Assembly: GCF_003952385.1 (NCBI RefSeq)
Contig: NZ_CP034444.1
Location: 1-64,000 of the forward strand
DNA: 64,000 nucleotides
Direction: 5' to 3'
Origin: Mesorhizobium sp. M1D.F.Ca.ET.043.01.1.1
GTDB taxonomy: Bacteria > Pseudomonadota > Alphaproteobacteria > Rhizobiales > Rhizobiaceae
Position 1 is the first letter of the stretch, and each line of letters starts with the position of its first letter. Both the position numbers and the translations under genes were made by a program. The notes below the pieces were generated by a model. It made no database searches. It was not told where the DNA came from and was given only the letters and a program-made list of their open reading frames with translations. Below are positions 50,940 to 58,589 of this stretch, piece by piece.

Positions 50940-50978
50940 GAGAAACGGATTCCAGCAACAACGCTGGAACCCGTTCTC
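50940..50978. terminator. Hairpin between convergent rlmB and glxR
   Basis: TTCCAGC and GCTGGAA form the core around AACAAC, extended by GAGAA/TTCTC and CGG/CCG with two mismatches. It lies between two converging genes and probably terminates or protects one or both transcripts. There is no strong T tract. Confidence 0.45.
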
Positions 50979-51029
50979 CGACAGGAAAAGAACAGGCGGC
51001 TTGGTAACGTTGCGCCGCCGTCTCCTGAC

Positions 51030-51947
51030 CTATGCTGCCTTGCCCTTGGCCTCGGTTGCTCCTTTGCCGACCTCGAAATTGGCCATCCGCTCCAGCGCGC
51101 GAACCAATGCCGAGTGATCCTCCTTGGCGCCGCCATTGGCCGCGCAGGAATTAAACAGCTGCTGCGTCGTCGAGGTGTTGGGGAGCGAGACACCGAGCGC
51201 CTTGGCGCCCTCCAGCGCCAGGTTGAGGTCCTTCTGGTGCAACTCGATGCGGAAACCAGGCGCGAAGGTGCGCTTGATCATGCGCTCGCCATGCACTTCG
51301 AGGATGCGCGAGGCGGCGAGCCCGCCCATCAGCGCCTGCCTGACCTTGGCCGGATCGGCGCCGGCCTTCGAGGCAAAGACAAGGGCTTCGCCGACCGCCT
51401 CGATGGTGAGCGCCACGACGATCTGGTTGGCGACCTTGGTCGTCTGGCCGACGCCATTCGGCCCGACAAGCGTGATGTTCTTGCCCATCTTCTCGAACGC
51501 CGGCCTTGCGCGCTCGAAGGCTTCTTCCTCGCCGCCGACCATGATCGTCAGCGAGGCCGCCTTGGCGCCGACCTCGCCGCCCGACACCGGGGCGTCGAGA
51601 TAGTCGCAGCCAATATCGTTGATCTTCTTCGCAAATTCCTTGGTGGCGATCGGCGAGATCGAGCTCATGTCGATGACGAGCTTGCCCTTGGTCAGGCCCG
51701 AACCAACGCCGCTCTCGCCGAACAGCACGTCGGCAACCTGCGGCGTATCGGGCACCATAGTGATGATGATATCGGCGGCCCTGGCCACCGCGTCATGGCC
51801 GGTGACGGTCTTCAGTCCTTTGGCGACAAGATCGGCCGGCGGCTTCGAGCGATGGTCGCTGGCGACGACCGGGTAGCCGGCGTCGAGCAGATGCCCCGCC
51901 ATCGGCGCGCCCATGATGCCGAGTCCGATGAAGCCGATGGTTTCCAT
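51030..51947 (-). CDS. glxR: 2-hydroxy-3-oxopropionate (tartronate semialdehyde) reductase
   Basis: Reduces tartronate semialdehyde to D-glycerate with NAD(P)H. 305 residues of the beta-hydroxyacid dehydrogenase family. The cofactor motif is GFIGLGIMGAPMAGHLLDAG, the substrate-binding motif is DAPVSGGEVGAKAASLTIMV, and the catalytic Lys is in GQTTKVANQIVV. The start METIGFIG at 51947 has GGAGAAC upstream. Third gene of the gcl-hyi-glxR set, 104 bases after hyi; that gap holds a palindromic repeat. Confidence 0.93.
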   Translation of the reverse strand: METIGFIGLGIMGAPMAGHLLDAGYPVVASDHRSKPPADLVAKGLKTVTGHDAVARAADIIITMVPDTPQVADVLFGESGVGSGLTKGKLVIDMSSISPIATKEFAKKINDIGCDYLDAPVSGGEVGAKAASLTIMVGGEEEAFERARPAFEKMGKNITLVGPNGVGQTTKVANQIVVALTIEAVGEALVFASKAGADPAKVRQALMGGLAASRILEVHGERMIKRTFAPGFRIELHQKDLNLALEGAKALGVSLPNTSTTQQLFNSCAANGGAKEDHSALVRALERMANFEVGKGATEAKGKAA

Positions 51948-52000
51948 TTGTTGTTCTCCGTAGTTTGTTAGGTCGCGATCCTTCGCGCCCCCCTCTGCCT

Positions 52001-52036
52001 TGCCAGGCATCTCCCCCACGTGGGGGGAGATTGGCA
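52001..52036. repeat. Palindromic intergenic repeat between hyi and glxR
   Basis: ATCTCCCCC and GGGGGAGAT flank a central ACGTG, giving a 23-base near-perfect palindrome at 52009-52031. It is extended by TGCCA and TGGCA with a three-base bulge. The sequence TGCCAGGCATCTCCCCCACG looks like a dispersed intergenic repeat I associate with Mesorhizobium and relatives. It splits the hyi-glxR gap and would form an mRNA hairpin between the two. Confidence 0.7.
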
Positions 52037-52051
52037 GCTTCAGCACCGGCT

Positions 52052-52849
52052 CTAAGCCGCAGCACTCCCCTGCCCGGCGAATTGCCCGAACCAACCGAGC
52101 CCCGCCTCCGTGCCGGCCTTCGGCTTGTATTCGGCGCCGATCCAGCCGGAATAGCCAAGGCGGTCGATGTGCTCGTAGAGGAAGGGGTAGTTGATCTCGC
52201 CCGTCCCCGGCTCGTGACGGCCGGGATTGTCCGCAAGCTGGATATGGGCGATGCGGCCGAGGTTGGCCTCGATGGTACGGGCGAGATCCCCCTCCATGAT
52301 CTGCATGTGATAGATGTCGTATTGCAGGAACAGGTTCTTCGAACCGATGCGGTCCATCAGCGCCAGCGCCTGGTCGCTGTGGTTCAGGAAGAAGCCCGGA
52401 ATGTCGCGGGTGTTGATCGGCTCGATCAGCAGCCTGATGCCGGCCTGCTCCAGCTTCTCGGCCGCGAAGGCAAGGTTTTCGGCAAAGACGTTCTCCAGCA
52501 CGGCGCGATCGGCGCCTTGCGGCGTGATGCCGGCAAGGCAGTTGATCTGCTCGCAGCCCAGCGCATGCGCATAGGTGATCGCCTTGGCGACGCCCTGGCG
52601 GAATTCCGGCACCCGGTCAGGCAGCGCGGCAATGCCGCGCTCGCCCTTTGCCCAGTCGCCCGCCGGCAGGTTGAAAAGAACCTGGGTCAGGCCGTTTTTC
52701 TTCAGGCGCGCGGCAACGACGTCCGGCGCATGGTCGTAGGGCCCGATATATTCGACGCCCTTGAAGCCGGCGCGGGCGGCGGCATCGAAGCGGTCAAGGA
52801 AATCATGCTCGCCGAAGAGCATCGAAAGATTGGCTGAAAAGCGCGGCAT
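52052..52849 (-). CDS. hyi: Hydroxypyruvate isomerase
   Basis: Interconverts hydroxypyruvate and tartronate semialdehyde. A 265-residue xylose-isomerase-like TIM barrel. Starts MPRFSANLSMLFGEHDFLDR, with FDAAARAGFKGVEYIGPYDH, LLIEPINTRDIPGFFLN (a metal ligand Glu) and LFLQYDIYHMQIMEGDLA conserved; HIQLADNPGRHEPGTGEINY is a family signature. The ribosome site AAGGAG lies nine bases before the start. It is 26 bases downstream of gcl. Confidence 0.93.
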   Translation of the reverse strand: MPRFSANLSMLFGEHDFLDRFDAAARAGFKGVEYIGPYDHAPDVVAARLKKNGLTQVLFNLPAGDWAKGERGIAALPDRVPEFRQGVAKAITYAHALGCEQINCLAGITPQGADRAVLENVFAENLAFAAEKLEQAGIRLLIEPINTRDIPGFFLNHSDQALALMDRIGSKNLFLQYDIYHMQIMEGDLARTIEANLGRIAHIQLADNPGRHEPGTGEINYPFLYEHIDRLGYSGWIGAEYKPKAGTEAGLGWFGQFAGQGSAAA

Positions 52850-52875
52850 TCTTTTTCTCCTTCTTTCCGCAGAAT

Positions 52876-54657
52876 CTAATCCAACATCATGATGGCCGTC
52901 GGAGCATCCTCGTTGCGTTCTGCAAGCTCCTCGAATTCGGTGATCTTGTCGATTTCCGTGCCCATGGAAATGTTCGTGACGCGCTCGAGGATGAATTCGA
53001 GAACCACCGGAACCTGATGCTCCTTCATCAGCCGCTGCGCCTCCTTGAAGGCGCCGGCGAACTCTTCCGGCTTACGCACCCTAACCGCCTTGCAGCCCAT
53101 CGCCTCGGCGACCGCGACGTGGTCGACGCCGTAGCCGGCGTCGGGATCGTCTGCACGGTTGACGTTCTCGAAGGCGAGGCTCACCTCGTAATCCATCGAA
53201 AAGCCGCGCTGCGCCTGACGGATCAGGCCGAGATAGGCGTTGTTCACGACGACATGGATGTAGGGCAGCTTGTGCTGCGCCCCGACGGCCAGTTCCTCGA
53301 TCATGAACTGGAAGTCGTAATCGCCGGAGAGCGCGACGATGTCCCGGTCCGGATCAGCGGCCCGCACGCCAAGCGCGGCCGGCAGCGTCCAGCCGAGCGG
53401 GCCGGCCTGGCCGCAATTGATCCAGTTGCGCGGCTTGTAGACGTGCAGGAACTGCGCGCCGGCGATCTGCGACAGGCCGATCGTGGTGACATAGGTGGTG
53501 TCGCGGGCGAAAGCCTTGTTCATCTCCTCATAGACGCGCTGCGGCTTCAGCGGCACCTGTTCGAAATGCGTCTTGCGCTTCATCGTCTTCTTGCGGCCCT
53601 GGCATTCCTTGGCCCAGCCCGACCAGTCGCGCAGCTTGCCGGCCGTCCGCCACTCGGTGGCGACATCGAGCAAAATCTTCAGCGCAGCACCGGCATCCGA
53701 GACGATGCCGAGATCCGGCGCGAAGACGCGCCCGATCTGCGTGGGCTCGATGTCGACGTGGATGAATTTCTTTCCCTTGGTATAGACGTCGACGGAACCG
53801 GTGTGGCGGTTGGCCCAGCGGTTGCCGATGCCGAAGACGAAGTCGGCTTCAAGCATCGTCGCATTGCCATAGCGATGCGAGGTCTGCAGCCCGCACATGC
53901 CGGCCATCAGCCGGTGGTCGTCGGGGATCGCGCCCCAGCCCATCAGCGTCGGGATGACCGGCACGCCGGTGACCTCGGCGAGCTCGATCAGAAGGTCCGC
54001 CGCATCGGCGTTGATGATGCCGCCGCCGGCGACGATCAGCGGCTTTTCCGCCTCGTTGAGCATCGCCAGCGCCTTTTCGGCCTGGGCGCGCGTCATCGCC
54101 GGCTTGAACGGGATGAGCGGCTCGTAGGCGTCGATGTCGAATTCGATCTCGGCGAGCTGCACGTCGACCGGCAGGTCGATGAGAACCGGACCCGGCCGCG
54201 ACGAGCGCATCAGGTGGAACGCCTTCTGCAGCGCCATCGGCACCAGGTAGGGCTCCATGACGGTGACGGCCCATTTGGCGACAGGCGCTGCGATAGCGGC
54301 GATGTCGACGGCCTGGAAATCCTCCTTGTTGAGGCGCGCGCGGGGAGCTTGGCCCGTTATGCACAAGATCGGAATGGAATCGGCCGACGCCGAATAGAGG
54401 CCAGTGATCATGTCGGTGCCGGCGGGACCGGAGGTGCCGATGCAGAGCCCGATATTGCCGGCCTTGGCCCGCGTGTAGCCTTCGGCCATGTGCGAGGCGC
54501 CCTCGACATGGCGCGCAAGCACGTGGCGGATGCAGCCGCGCGCCTTCAGCGCCGAATAAAGCGGGTTGATCGCCGCGCCCGGCACGCCGAAGGCATTGGT
54601 GATGCCTTCCTTTTCGAGAACGAGAACCGCAGCGTCGACAGCGCGCATCTTGGCCAT
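52876..54657 (-). CDS. gcl: Glyoxylate carboligase (tartronate-semialdehyde synthase)
   Basis: Condenses two glyoxylates to tartronate semialdehyde and CO2 using thiamine diphosphate. 593 residues, very close to E. coli Gcl throughout: [40 protein letters not shown] with the Val that replaces the usual catalytic Glu, [20 protein letters not shown], and the ThDP motif [20 protein letters not shown]. The start ATG at 54657 follows GGAGG. It leads the gcl-hyi-glxR operon, divergent from the IclR regulator; no allantoin genes are in view, so the glyoxylate source is unknown. Confidence 0.96.
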   Translation of the reverse strand: MAKMRAVDAAVLVLEKEGITNAFGVPGAAINPLYSALKARGCIRHVLARHVEGASHMAEGYTRAKAGNIGLCIGTSGPAGTDMITGLYSASADSIPILCITGQAPRARLNKEDFQAVDIAAIAAPVAKWAVTVMEPYLVPMALQKAFHLMRSSRPGPVLIDLPVDVQLAEIEFDIDAYEPLIPFKPAMTRAQAEKALAMLNEAEKPLIVAGGGIINADAADLLIELAEVTGVPVIPTLMGWGAIPDDHRLMAGMCGLQTSHRYGNATMLEADFVFGIGNRWANRHTGSVDVYTKGKKFIHVDIEPTQIGRVFAPDLGIVSDAGAALKILLDVATEWRTAGKLRDWSGWAKECQGRKKTMKRKTHFEQVPLKPQRVYEEMNKAFARDTTYVTTIGLSQIAGAQFLHVYKPRNWINCGQAGPLGWTLPAALGVRAADPDRDIVALSGDYDFQFMIEELAVGAQHKLPYIHVVVNNAYLGLIRQAQRGFSMDYEVSLAFENVNRADDPDAGYGVDHVAVAEAMGCKAVRVRKPEEFAGAFKEAQRLMKEHQVPVVLEFILERVTNISMGTEIDKITEFEELAERNEDAPTAIMMLD

Positions 54658-54734
54658 GTCCAGCCTCCAATTCGTTGGTTGGCTTGAGAATGCCAGCGAG
54701 CTTCCGATTTTTCAACTTTTTCAGAATATTTTTT

Positions 54735-54749
54735 CATTTCTAGGAAATG
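54735..54749. promoter_or_regulatory. Dyad in the gcl-IclR gap (candidate operator)
   Basis: CATTTC and GAAATG are perfect inverted arms with TAG between them. It lies about 80 bases upstream of gcl. On the minus strand, gcl-side, three TGAAAAA motifs follow in TGAAAAAATATTCTGAAAAA and onward (54709-54735). IclR-type regulators bind such AT-rich dyads. Confidence 0.5.
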
Positions 54750-54810
54750 GCACTTATTCATTGATTTTGCGGCGCTTTCCGTTTTCCAGAAAAGCGTCAC
54801 AGGAAAGCAG

Positions 54811-54825
54811 TGAAAAACTTTTTCA
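54811..54825. promoter_or_regulatory. Perfect 15-bp palindrome in the gcl-IclR gap (candidate operator)
   Basis: TGAAAAACTTTTTCA is symmetric around its central base. It lies 28 bases upstream of the IclR start codon and shares the TGAAAAA half-site with the gcl-side cluster, so one regulator could bind both promoters. Inference from symmetry and position. Confidence 0.55.
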
Positions 54826-54853
54826 TTGCGTCACGCGGGAAATCGGCCAGAAT

Positions 54854-55681
54854 ATGCGCATGGAAACCACGGAAAAGCGCCAGCGCGGGCGGCCGCGCGC
54901 CTTCAACGGCCCGTCGGAGGCGGCCTCGGTGCAGTCGCTCGACCGGGCGCTGCGCATCCTGGCGATCGTGGCGGAAGCCAGCGGCCTGTCGCTAAGCGAG
55001 ATCGCGGCCCGCAGCGGCATCGCCGCCTCCACCGCCTATCGCATGCTGACGACGCTGGAGAACCACGGCATGGCCGAATTCGATACGACCGACCAGCTTT
55101 GGTCGATCGGCGTCGAGACCTACCGCATGGGCGCTGCCTTCCTGCGTCGCAGAAAACTGGTCGACCGCGCCCGCATCGTCATGCAGGAACTGATGGAGAA
55201 GACCGGCGAGACCGCGAATCTGGGCGTCGCCGAGGACGATTGCGTGGTCTTCGTCAGCCAGGTCGAGACGCATCAGGCGATCCGCGCCTTCTTCCGGCCG
55301 GGCACGCGCAGTTCTTTTCATGCTTCGGGCATCGGCAAGGCGGTGCTGGCGCATCTCGAGCCGGAACGCGTCGCCGCCATCCTGCGCAAGGCCGGCCTGC
55401 AGCGCTACACCGACAGGACGCTGTCCGACATTTCGGCGCTAGCCCATGATCTCGCGACCATCAAGCATCGCGGATGGTCGGTCGACGACGAGGAACGCCA
55501 TCCCGGCATGCGCTGCGTGGCCGCAGCCATCTTCAACGAGTTCGGCGAGCCGATCGGCGGCGTTTCGGTCTCCGGCCCGACGGTGCGGGTGACGCCGGAG
55601 CGTTTGGCCGAGATCGGCCCGCTGGTGCGCGAGGCGGCGGCCGAGGTGACCAAGATGATTGGCGGCGTGGTGGCAGGCTGA
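54854..55681 (+). CDS. IclR-family transcriptional regulator
   Basis: 275 residues from the ATG at 54854 (a second ATG two codons later is as good; no strong ribosome site). The winged HTH covers SVQSLDRALRILAIVAEASG and SLSEIAARSGIAASTAYRML. The effector domain has HQAIRAFFRPGTRSSFHASG, GIGKAVLAHL and DDEERHPGMRCVAAAIFNEF, all typical of IclR. The E. coli gcl operon is controlled by AllR, an IclR member that responds to glyoxylate and allantoin. By analogy this protein probably controls gcl-hyi-glxR. Confidence 0.92.
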   Translation: MRMETTEKRQRGRPRAFNGPSEAASVQSLDRALRILAIVAEASGLSLSEIAARSGIAASTAYRMLTTLENHGMAEFDTTDQLWSIGVETYRMGAAFLRRRKLVDRARIVMQELMEKTGETANLGVAEDDCVVFVSQVETHQAIRAFFRPGTRSSFHASGIGKAVLAHLEPERVAAILRKAGLQRYTDRTLSDISALAHDLATIKHRGWSVDDEERHPGMRCVAAAIFNEFGEPIGGVSVSGPTVRVTPERLAEIGPLVREAAAEVTKMIGGVVAG

Positions 55682-56041
55682 TCAGGAGGCGCCCGGCAGG
55701 GCGCTTTTGGTCGCAATGTCGAAGAAATCGAGCAGGATCGCCAGCCCGACACCGCTGGCCGTGAAAACGAGCCCGCTGATGAAGATGCGGTTGGCACGCG
55801 CATAGACCGGGCGCTGCAGCGATTTCGTGTCGAGCAGCATGGCCAGCGCCCGCATCTGCAGGGCGATGCCGGCCAGGATCGGGAGAACCGCGATCAGGTG
55901 ATAGGTCTGCCAGGGGATCGGGTTGGCGGCCCAATGGGTGATGAAGCCCAGCGAGAAAGCCAGCAGGATGCCGACAGTGGTGACCGTGCCGTTGCGAAAA
56001 ACCGGCTCGATCAGGTCGTCCTTCGGATCGTGATTGTCCAA
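55682..56041 (-). CDS. Small membrane protein of unknown function
   Basis: 119 residues from the TTG at 56041, preceded by GGGAGGGAG; the frame continues to an ATG at 56095 without a ribosome site. The sequence has three hydrophobic segments: VTTVGILLAFSLGFITHWAA, YHLIAVLPILAGIALQMRAL and FISGLVFTASGVGLAILLDF. The first residues are acidic ((M)DNHDPKDDLIEPVF). I do not recognise the family. Its stop codon directly abuts the IclR stop codon, on the opposite strand. Confidence 0.65.
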   Translation of the reverse strand: MDNHDPKDDLIEPVFRNGTVTTVGILLAFSLGFITHWAANPIPWQTYHLIAVLPILAGIALQMRALAMLLDTKSLQRPVYARANRIFISGLVFTASGVGLAILLDFFDIATKSALPGAS

Positions 56042-56164
56042 GGCTCCCTCCCCTGATTGCCCATCGGGCACCAGACTAAACGTTCCCAAAATCACTGTAC
56101 ACCAGAGGCTGCATGGGGCCTGAGCGTCTTGCCGCGGCGTTCGAATGCATGCGAAAGGGCCTGG

Positions 56165-56572
56165 ATGCGGAAAACGGTTCTACTCTTGCTGGCCGCTTCA
56201 CTTTGCGGATGCGTGGCGGCAACACCCAAACCGGATGCCGGCAGCCAGCGTGTCGATCCCGTACCGATCTCGCTCGCGCTCGAGGAGATCATCACCGCCG
56301 GGGTCCGCCAGCACTTGAAGGATCCTGTCTCCGCCAAGTTCGGGATGATGCTTGCCGGTGAGCGGACGCTGAACGGCCGCCGGGAGATCGTGGCGTGCGG
56401 CCATGTCGACGCCAGCCGTTCGTCTGGCGGCTCCGGCGAACCGTTCATTGCCAAGATCTACCCGGATGCCGGAAACAGCTTCGAGTTCGTCGCGATGGGC
56501 GATGAAGCGCCGAATGCCGGGCTTGCCGTTGCCGCCGCCTGCCGCGCCGCCGGATTGGCGATCGAGACATGA
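56165..56572 (+). CDS. Putative lipoprotein of unknown function
   Basis: 135 residues beginning MRKTVLLLLAASLCGCVAAT; the Cys at residue 16 sits in a lipobox-like LCGC context, so the mature form is probably a lipoprotein of about 120 residues. The remainder (VDPVPISLALEEIITAGVRQ, HLKDPVSAKFGMMLAGERTL, ACGHVDASRSSGGSGEPFIA) has a conserved-looking DPVSAKFG motif of small rhizobial lipoproteins, but no function is known to me. A palindromic repeat begins just after its stop codon. Confidence 0.7.
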   Translation: MRKTVLLLLAASLCGCVAATPKPDAGSQRVDPVPISLALEEIITAGVRQHLKDPVSAKFGMMLAGERTLNGRREIVACGHVDASRSSGGSGEPFIAKIYPDAGNSFEFVAMGDEAPNAGLAVAAACRAAGLAIET

Positions 56573-56583
56573 TCCAACTCTTC

Positions 56584-56659
56584 GTTGAAGCACGATCTTC
56601 TCCGAAAACCGGTTCCCGCCTTTGCTTTTGCTGACCTTCGGGCCAGGATCATGCTCCAC
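56584..56659. repeat. REP-like palindromic element, copy 3
   Basis: A degenerate copy: GTTGAAGCACGATCTTCTCC, the CCGAAAACCGGTTCCCG core, then a GCTTTTGCTGACCTTCGG segment and closing GATCATGCTCCAC. Arms GCACGATC and GATCATGC still pair with one mismatch. It starts about 12 bases after the lipoprotein stop codon. Confidence 0.75.
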
Positions 56660-56668
56660 CGCTGAACG

Positions 56669-56693
56669 AAAAAGGGGGCCGCTAAGGCCCCTC
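56669..56693 (-). terminator. Rho-independent terminator, probably of the BA14K gene
   Basis: On the minus strand GGGGCC and GGCCCC pair around TTAGC and are followed by a T5 tract. It lies beyond the repeat pair that follows the BA14K-type gene. The plus-strand lipoprotein gene ends on the other side, but the T tract favours the minus direction. Confidence 0.7.
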
Positions 56694-56721
56694 TTCCGAT
56701 TGCTGGGACGGTCGCCGTGTT

Positions 56722-56756
56722 GATCAGGATGGCGTCGTTGAATCGCCATCCTGATC
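56722..56756. repeat. Perfect 13-bp inverted repeat
   Basis: GATCAGGATGGCG and CGCCATCCTGATC are separated by nine bases. It is directly followed by TAACTCTTTGTTGGAGCATGATC and the next repeat, so the two form one composite module at 56722-56819. Confidence 0.8.
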
Positions 56757-56769
56757 TAACTCTTTGTTG

Positions 56770-56819
56770 GAGCATGATCTTCTCCGAAAACCGGTTCCCA
56801 CTTTTCGGGATCATGCTCT
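56770..56819. repeat. REP-like palindromic element, copy 4
   Basis: GAGCATGATC and GATCATGCTC are perfect outer arms around CTCCGAAAACCGGTTCCCAC and TTTTCGG. This is the cleanest copy of the family in the window. Its end overlaps the stop codon of the BA14K-type gene, so in that transcript it follows the coding region immediately. Confidence 0.85.
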
Positions 56820-57129
56820 AGAGGCGGCAGTAGTGCGGATAACCGTCGTAGCCGATATAGGTGTCCGAGCCCGGATCGTAGCTGTCGTAGCGGGCGAGGC
56901 AGCGGCGGACATGCCAGGAACCGCCATCTTCCTCGAGATAGACGGTGCGCGGCTGCTGCTGGGCGAGCAGGCTGCCCAAGACGAACCCGCCGACGCCGGC
57001 GGCGATGCCGATGCCGAGTTCGCGGCGGTGATGATGGCCGTGGGCGGCCGAGGGCTGGACGGTACCGGCCAGAGTGCCGGCGGCGACGGTAGTGGCGATA
57101 AGGGTCGAAACGAGCGTGCGCTTGAACAT
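56818..57129 (-). CDS. BA14K family secreted protein
   Basis: 103 residues. A signal peptide (MFKRTLVSTLIATTVAAGTL, cleaved near QPSAA) is followed by a His-rich stretch (HGHHHRRE), a Gly-rich hydrophobic segment (LGIGIAAGVGGFVLGSLLAQ) and the C-terminal BA14K motif HVRRCLARYDSYDPGSDTYI-GYDGYPHYC. The Brucella founding member is an immunoreactive protein with lectin-like activity; in rhizobia the role is unclear. The two Cys residues flanking the repeat are kept. The start at 57129 lies behind GGAG. Confidence 0.88.
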   Translation of the reverse strand: MFKRTLVSTLIATTVAAGTLAGTVQPSAAHGHHHRRELGIGIAAGVGGFVLGSLLAQQQPRTVYLEEDGGSWHVRRCLARYDSYDPGSDTYIGYDGYPHYCRL

Positions 57130-57247
57130 GATGATCTCCTTGGTTTCGCGACCGAGGCGATCCATCCGCCTCTTGACCGTGTGTCGTCGCGGCCAAGAAA
57201 AAGGTTCGAGGATTTTTCGTTTTTTGAGCGACCGGGAAAGTCGCGTG

Positions 57248-57342
57248 AATAGTCAGTAGTGAGCAGTCAGTAGTCAGTAGGGCCTGGTCAGCGCAGGGGG
57301 CATGCCATCCTACTCACTACTGACTATTCCCTACTCACTCAC
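57248..57342. repeat. Heptad-phased palindrome, second copy
   Basis: The left arm (57248-57282) and right arm (57309-57341) are inverted and share an AGTCAGTAGTNAGTAGG core, with units such as TAGTCAG and TAGTGAG every seven bases. A 26-base GC-rich segment separates the arms. It ends two bases before the stop codon of the small membrane protein on the map, so in that transcript it follows the gene directly. Related to the element at 9285-9352. Confidence 0.75.
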
Positions 57343-57343
57343 C

Positions 57344-57511
57344 TCACCCCATCCCCGTGATGTGCCTCAGCCAGAAAGCCAGCGCGATGAAGCCGATGAT
57401 GGCGGTGACGCCGGTCCAGTCGATGTTGGCCTTCTTTAGGTCGCTGACGGCCTTGACCAGGAGAAGCCAGGTCACGACGATGATCGGCAGGATGATGACG
57501 AATCTGATCAT
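57344..57511 (-). CDS. Small membrane protein of unknown function
   Basis: 55 residues starting MIRFVIILPIIVVTWLLLVK, a first membrane segment, followed by AVSDLKKANIDW and a second segment (GVTAIIGFIALAFWLRHI). The upstream open frame runs into tRNA-Thr, so the start at 57511 is the sensible one. No known family is recognised. It probably resides in the inner membrane. Confidence 0.6.
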   Translation of the reverse strand: MIRFVIILPIIVVTWLLLVKAVSDLKKANIDWTGVTAIIGFIALAFWLRHITGMG

Positions 57512-57585
57512 GCGGCACCCCGTATGGTGCAATTGCCCTGACAGAGATGTAGGAAGCGTCGCGCGGCTTTTCAGCATGTACAGAC

Positions 57586-57661
57586 TGGTGCCCCCGGCAG
57601 GGATCGAACCCGCGACCTTCGGTTTACAAAACCGCTGCTCTACCAGCTGAGCTACAAGGGC
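57586..57661 (-). tRNA. tRNA-Thr (TGT anticodon)
   Basis: A 76-base cloverleaf on the minus strand. Arms GCCCTTG and GGGGGC pair imperfectly at the acceptor with a G-T pair, the D-arm has AGCTCAGCTGGTAGAGC, the anticodon loop is TTTGTAA with TGT, and the T-arm contains GGGTTCGATCCC. CCA is encoded. Confidence 0.93.
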
Positions 57662-57862
57662 ACGGCGCTCCGGTAGCACATCTGATGCGCCAGTAAAGAC
57701 AAAACTAATGTTTTGGGTTGCTAATGGACCCCGCGGCTTGGCCGGCAGAGTTGCGAACCTCGGGGCGTCATCCCGATCGCTCGTTCGACGCTAATGTCCC
57801 GCGCGACAAACCGTTCAGCCGTAGATTGTGCGACGCCTCGAATATGCGGCATCGGCGGCCGC

Positions 57863-58174
57863 TCATGAAGGAAGTTCATCCCGCCATTTGATAGCCTCCA
57901 TCTCGACGCGGACCGCGTCCTGAATGTCGATGACTTGATGGACGTCGAATTGGAGCGCCGGGAAGGTCGAACACGTTTTGTGGACTACGAGCGGGTCATC
58001 TGCCTCGCAGAGCATGCTACCACCCCATTCGCCCACGCGCACCACGAAGGCATGCACCTTGACTTCGCTCGGTATCTCCCAGTGCTGGAAGATTTTCAGG
58101 ATGCGCTTTTGGACGTTCTCGTATTCGATCGCCGATCCCTGTGGCCGCTCGTGCCAATTTACCAGGTATTTCAT
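57863..58174 (-). CDS. DUF3303 family protein
   Basis: 103 residues starting MKYLVNWHERPQGSAIEYEN, with a ribosome site GAGGGAGGAG. The compact ferredoxin-like pattern (KILKIFQHWEIPSEVKVHAF-type strand and helix, VVRVGEWGGSMLCEADDPLV) matches DUF3303, small cytoplasmic proteins without a known function. It is divergent from the DUF2905 gene. Confidence 0.75.
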   Translation of the reverse strand: MKYLVNWHERPQGSAIEYENVQKRILKIFQHWEIPSEVKVHAFVVRVGEWGGSMLCEADDPLVVHKTCSTFPALQFDVHQVIDIQDAVRVEMEAIKWRDELPS

Positions 58175-58359
58175 AATCTCCTCCCTCTCGGGTGACCGCG
58201 AATGCCGGAGCGGCATTGTAGCTCCCGAGGCGAGCTTCCGATCGTCTCCTCGTCTGCTCCAATAGAGGTAGGCATCACGCCACGAAGGTGGGAGCGCTGC
58301 CTGCAAGGCGCGTTGCCACTATATTTCGGGCAGATGCCATTTTCCGGCAGGATGCTGCC

Positions 58360-58560
58360 ATGTCGCGAACGCTGATCGTCGTTGGTCTCAGCATAGTTGC
58401 CGTAGGGCTGCTGTGGCCCTGGGTGGCCCGGATCGGCCTTGGCAGGCTGCCAGGCGATATCGTGATCGAGCGTGAGAACTTCAGACTCTACGTTCCCGTC
58501 ACCACCGGAATACTGATCAGCGTCGCGCTCTCGGCGATCCTATGGCTGATCAACCGTTAG
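58360..58560 (+). CDS. DUF2905 family small membrane protein
   Basis: 66 residues starting MSRTLIVVGLSIVAVGLLWP, followed by WVARIGLGRLPGDIVIEREN, FRLYVPVTTGILISVALSAI and LWLINR. Two membrane segments flank a conserved GRLPGDI motif typical of DUF2905. Function unknown. It converges on the TetR gene, 29 bases apart. Confidence 0.8.
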   Translation: MSRTLIVVGLSIVAVGLLWPWVARIGLGRLPGDIVIERENFRLYVPVTTGILISVALSAILWLINR

Positions 58561-58589
58561 GGGATGCTCCGACTCCGGCCTCGTTCGCC

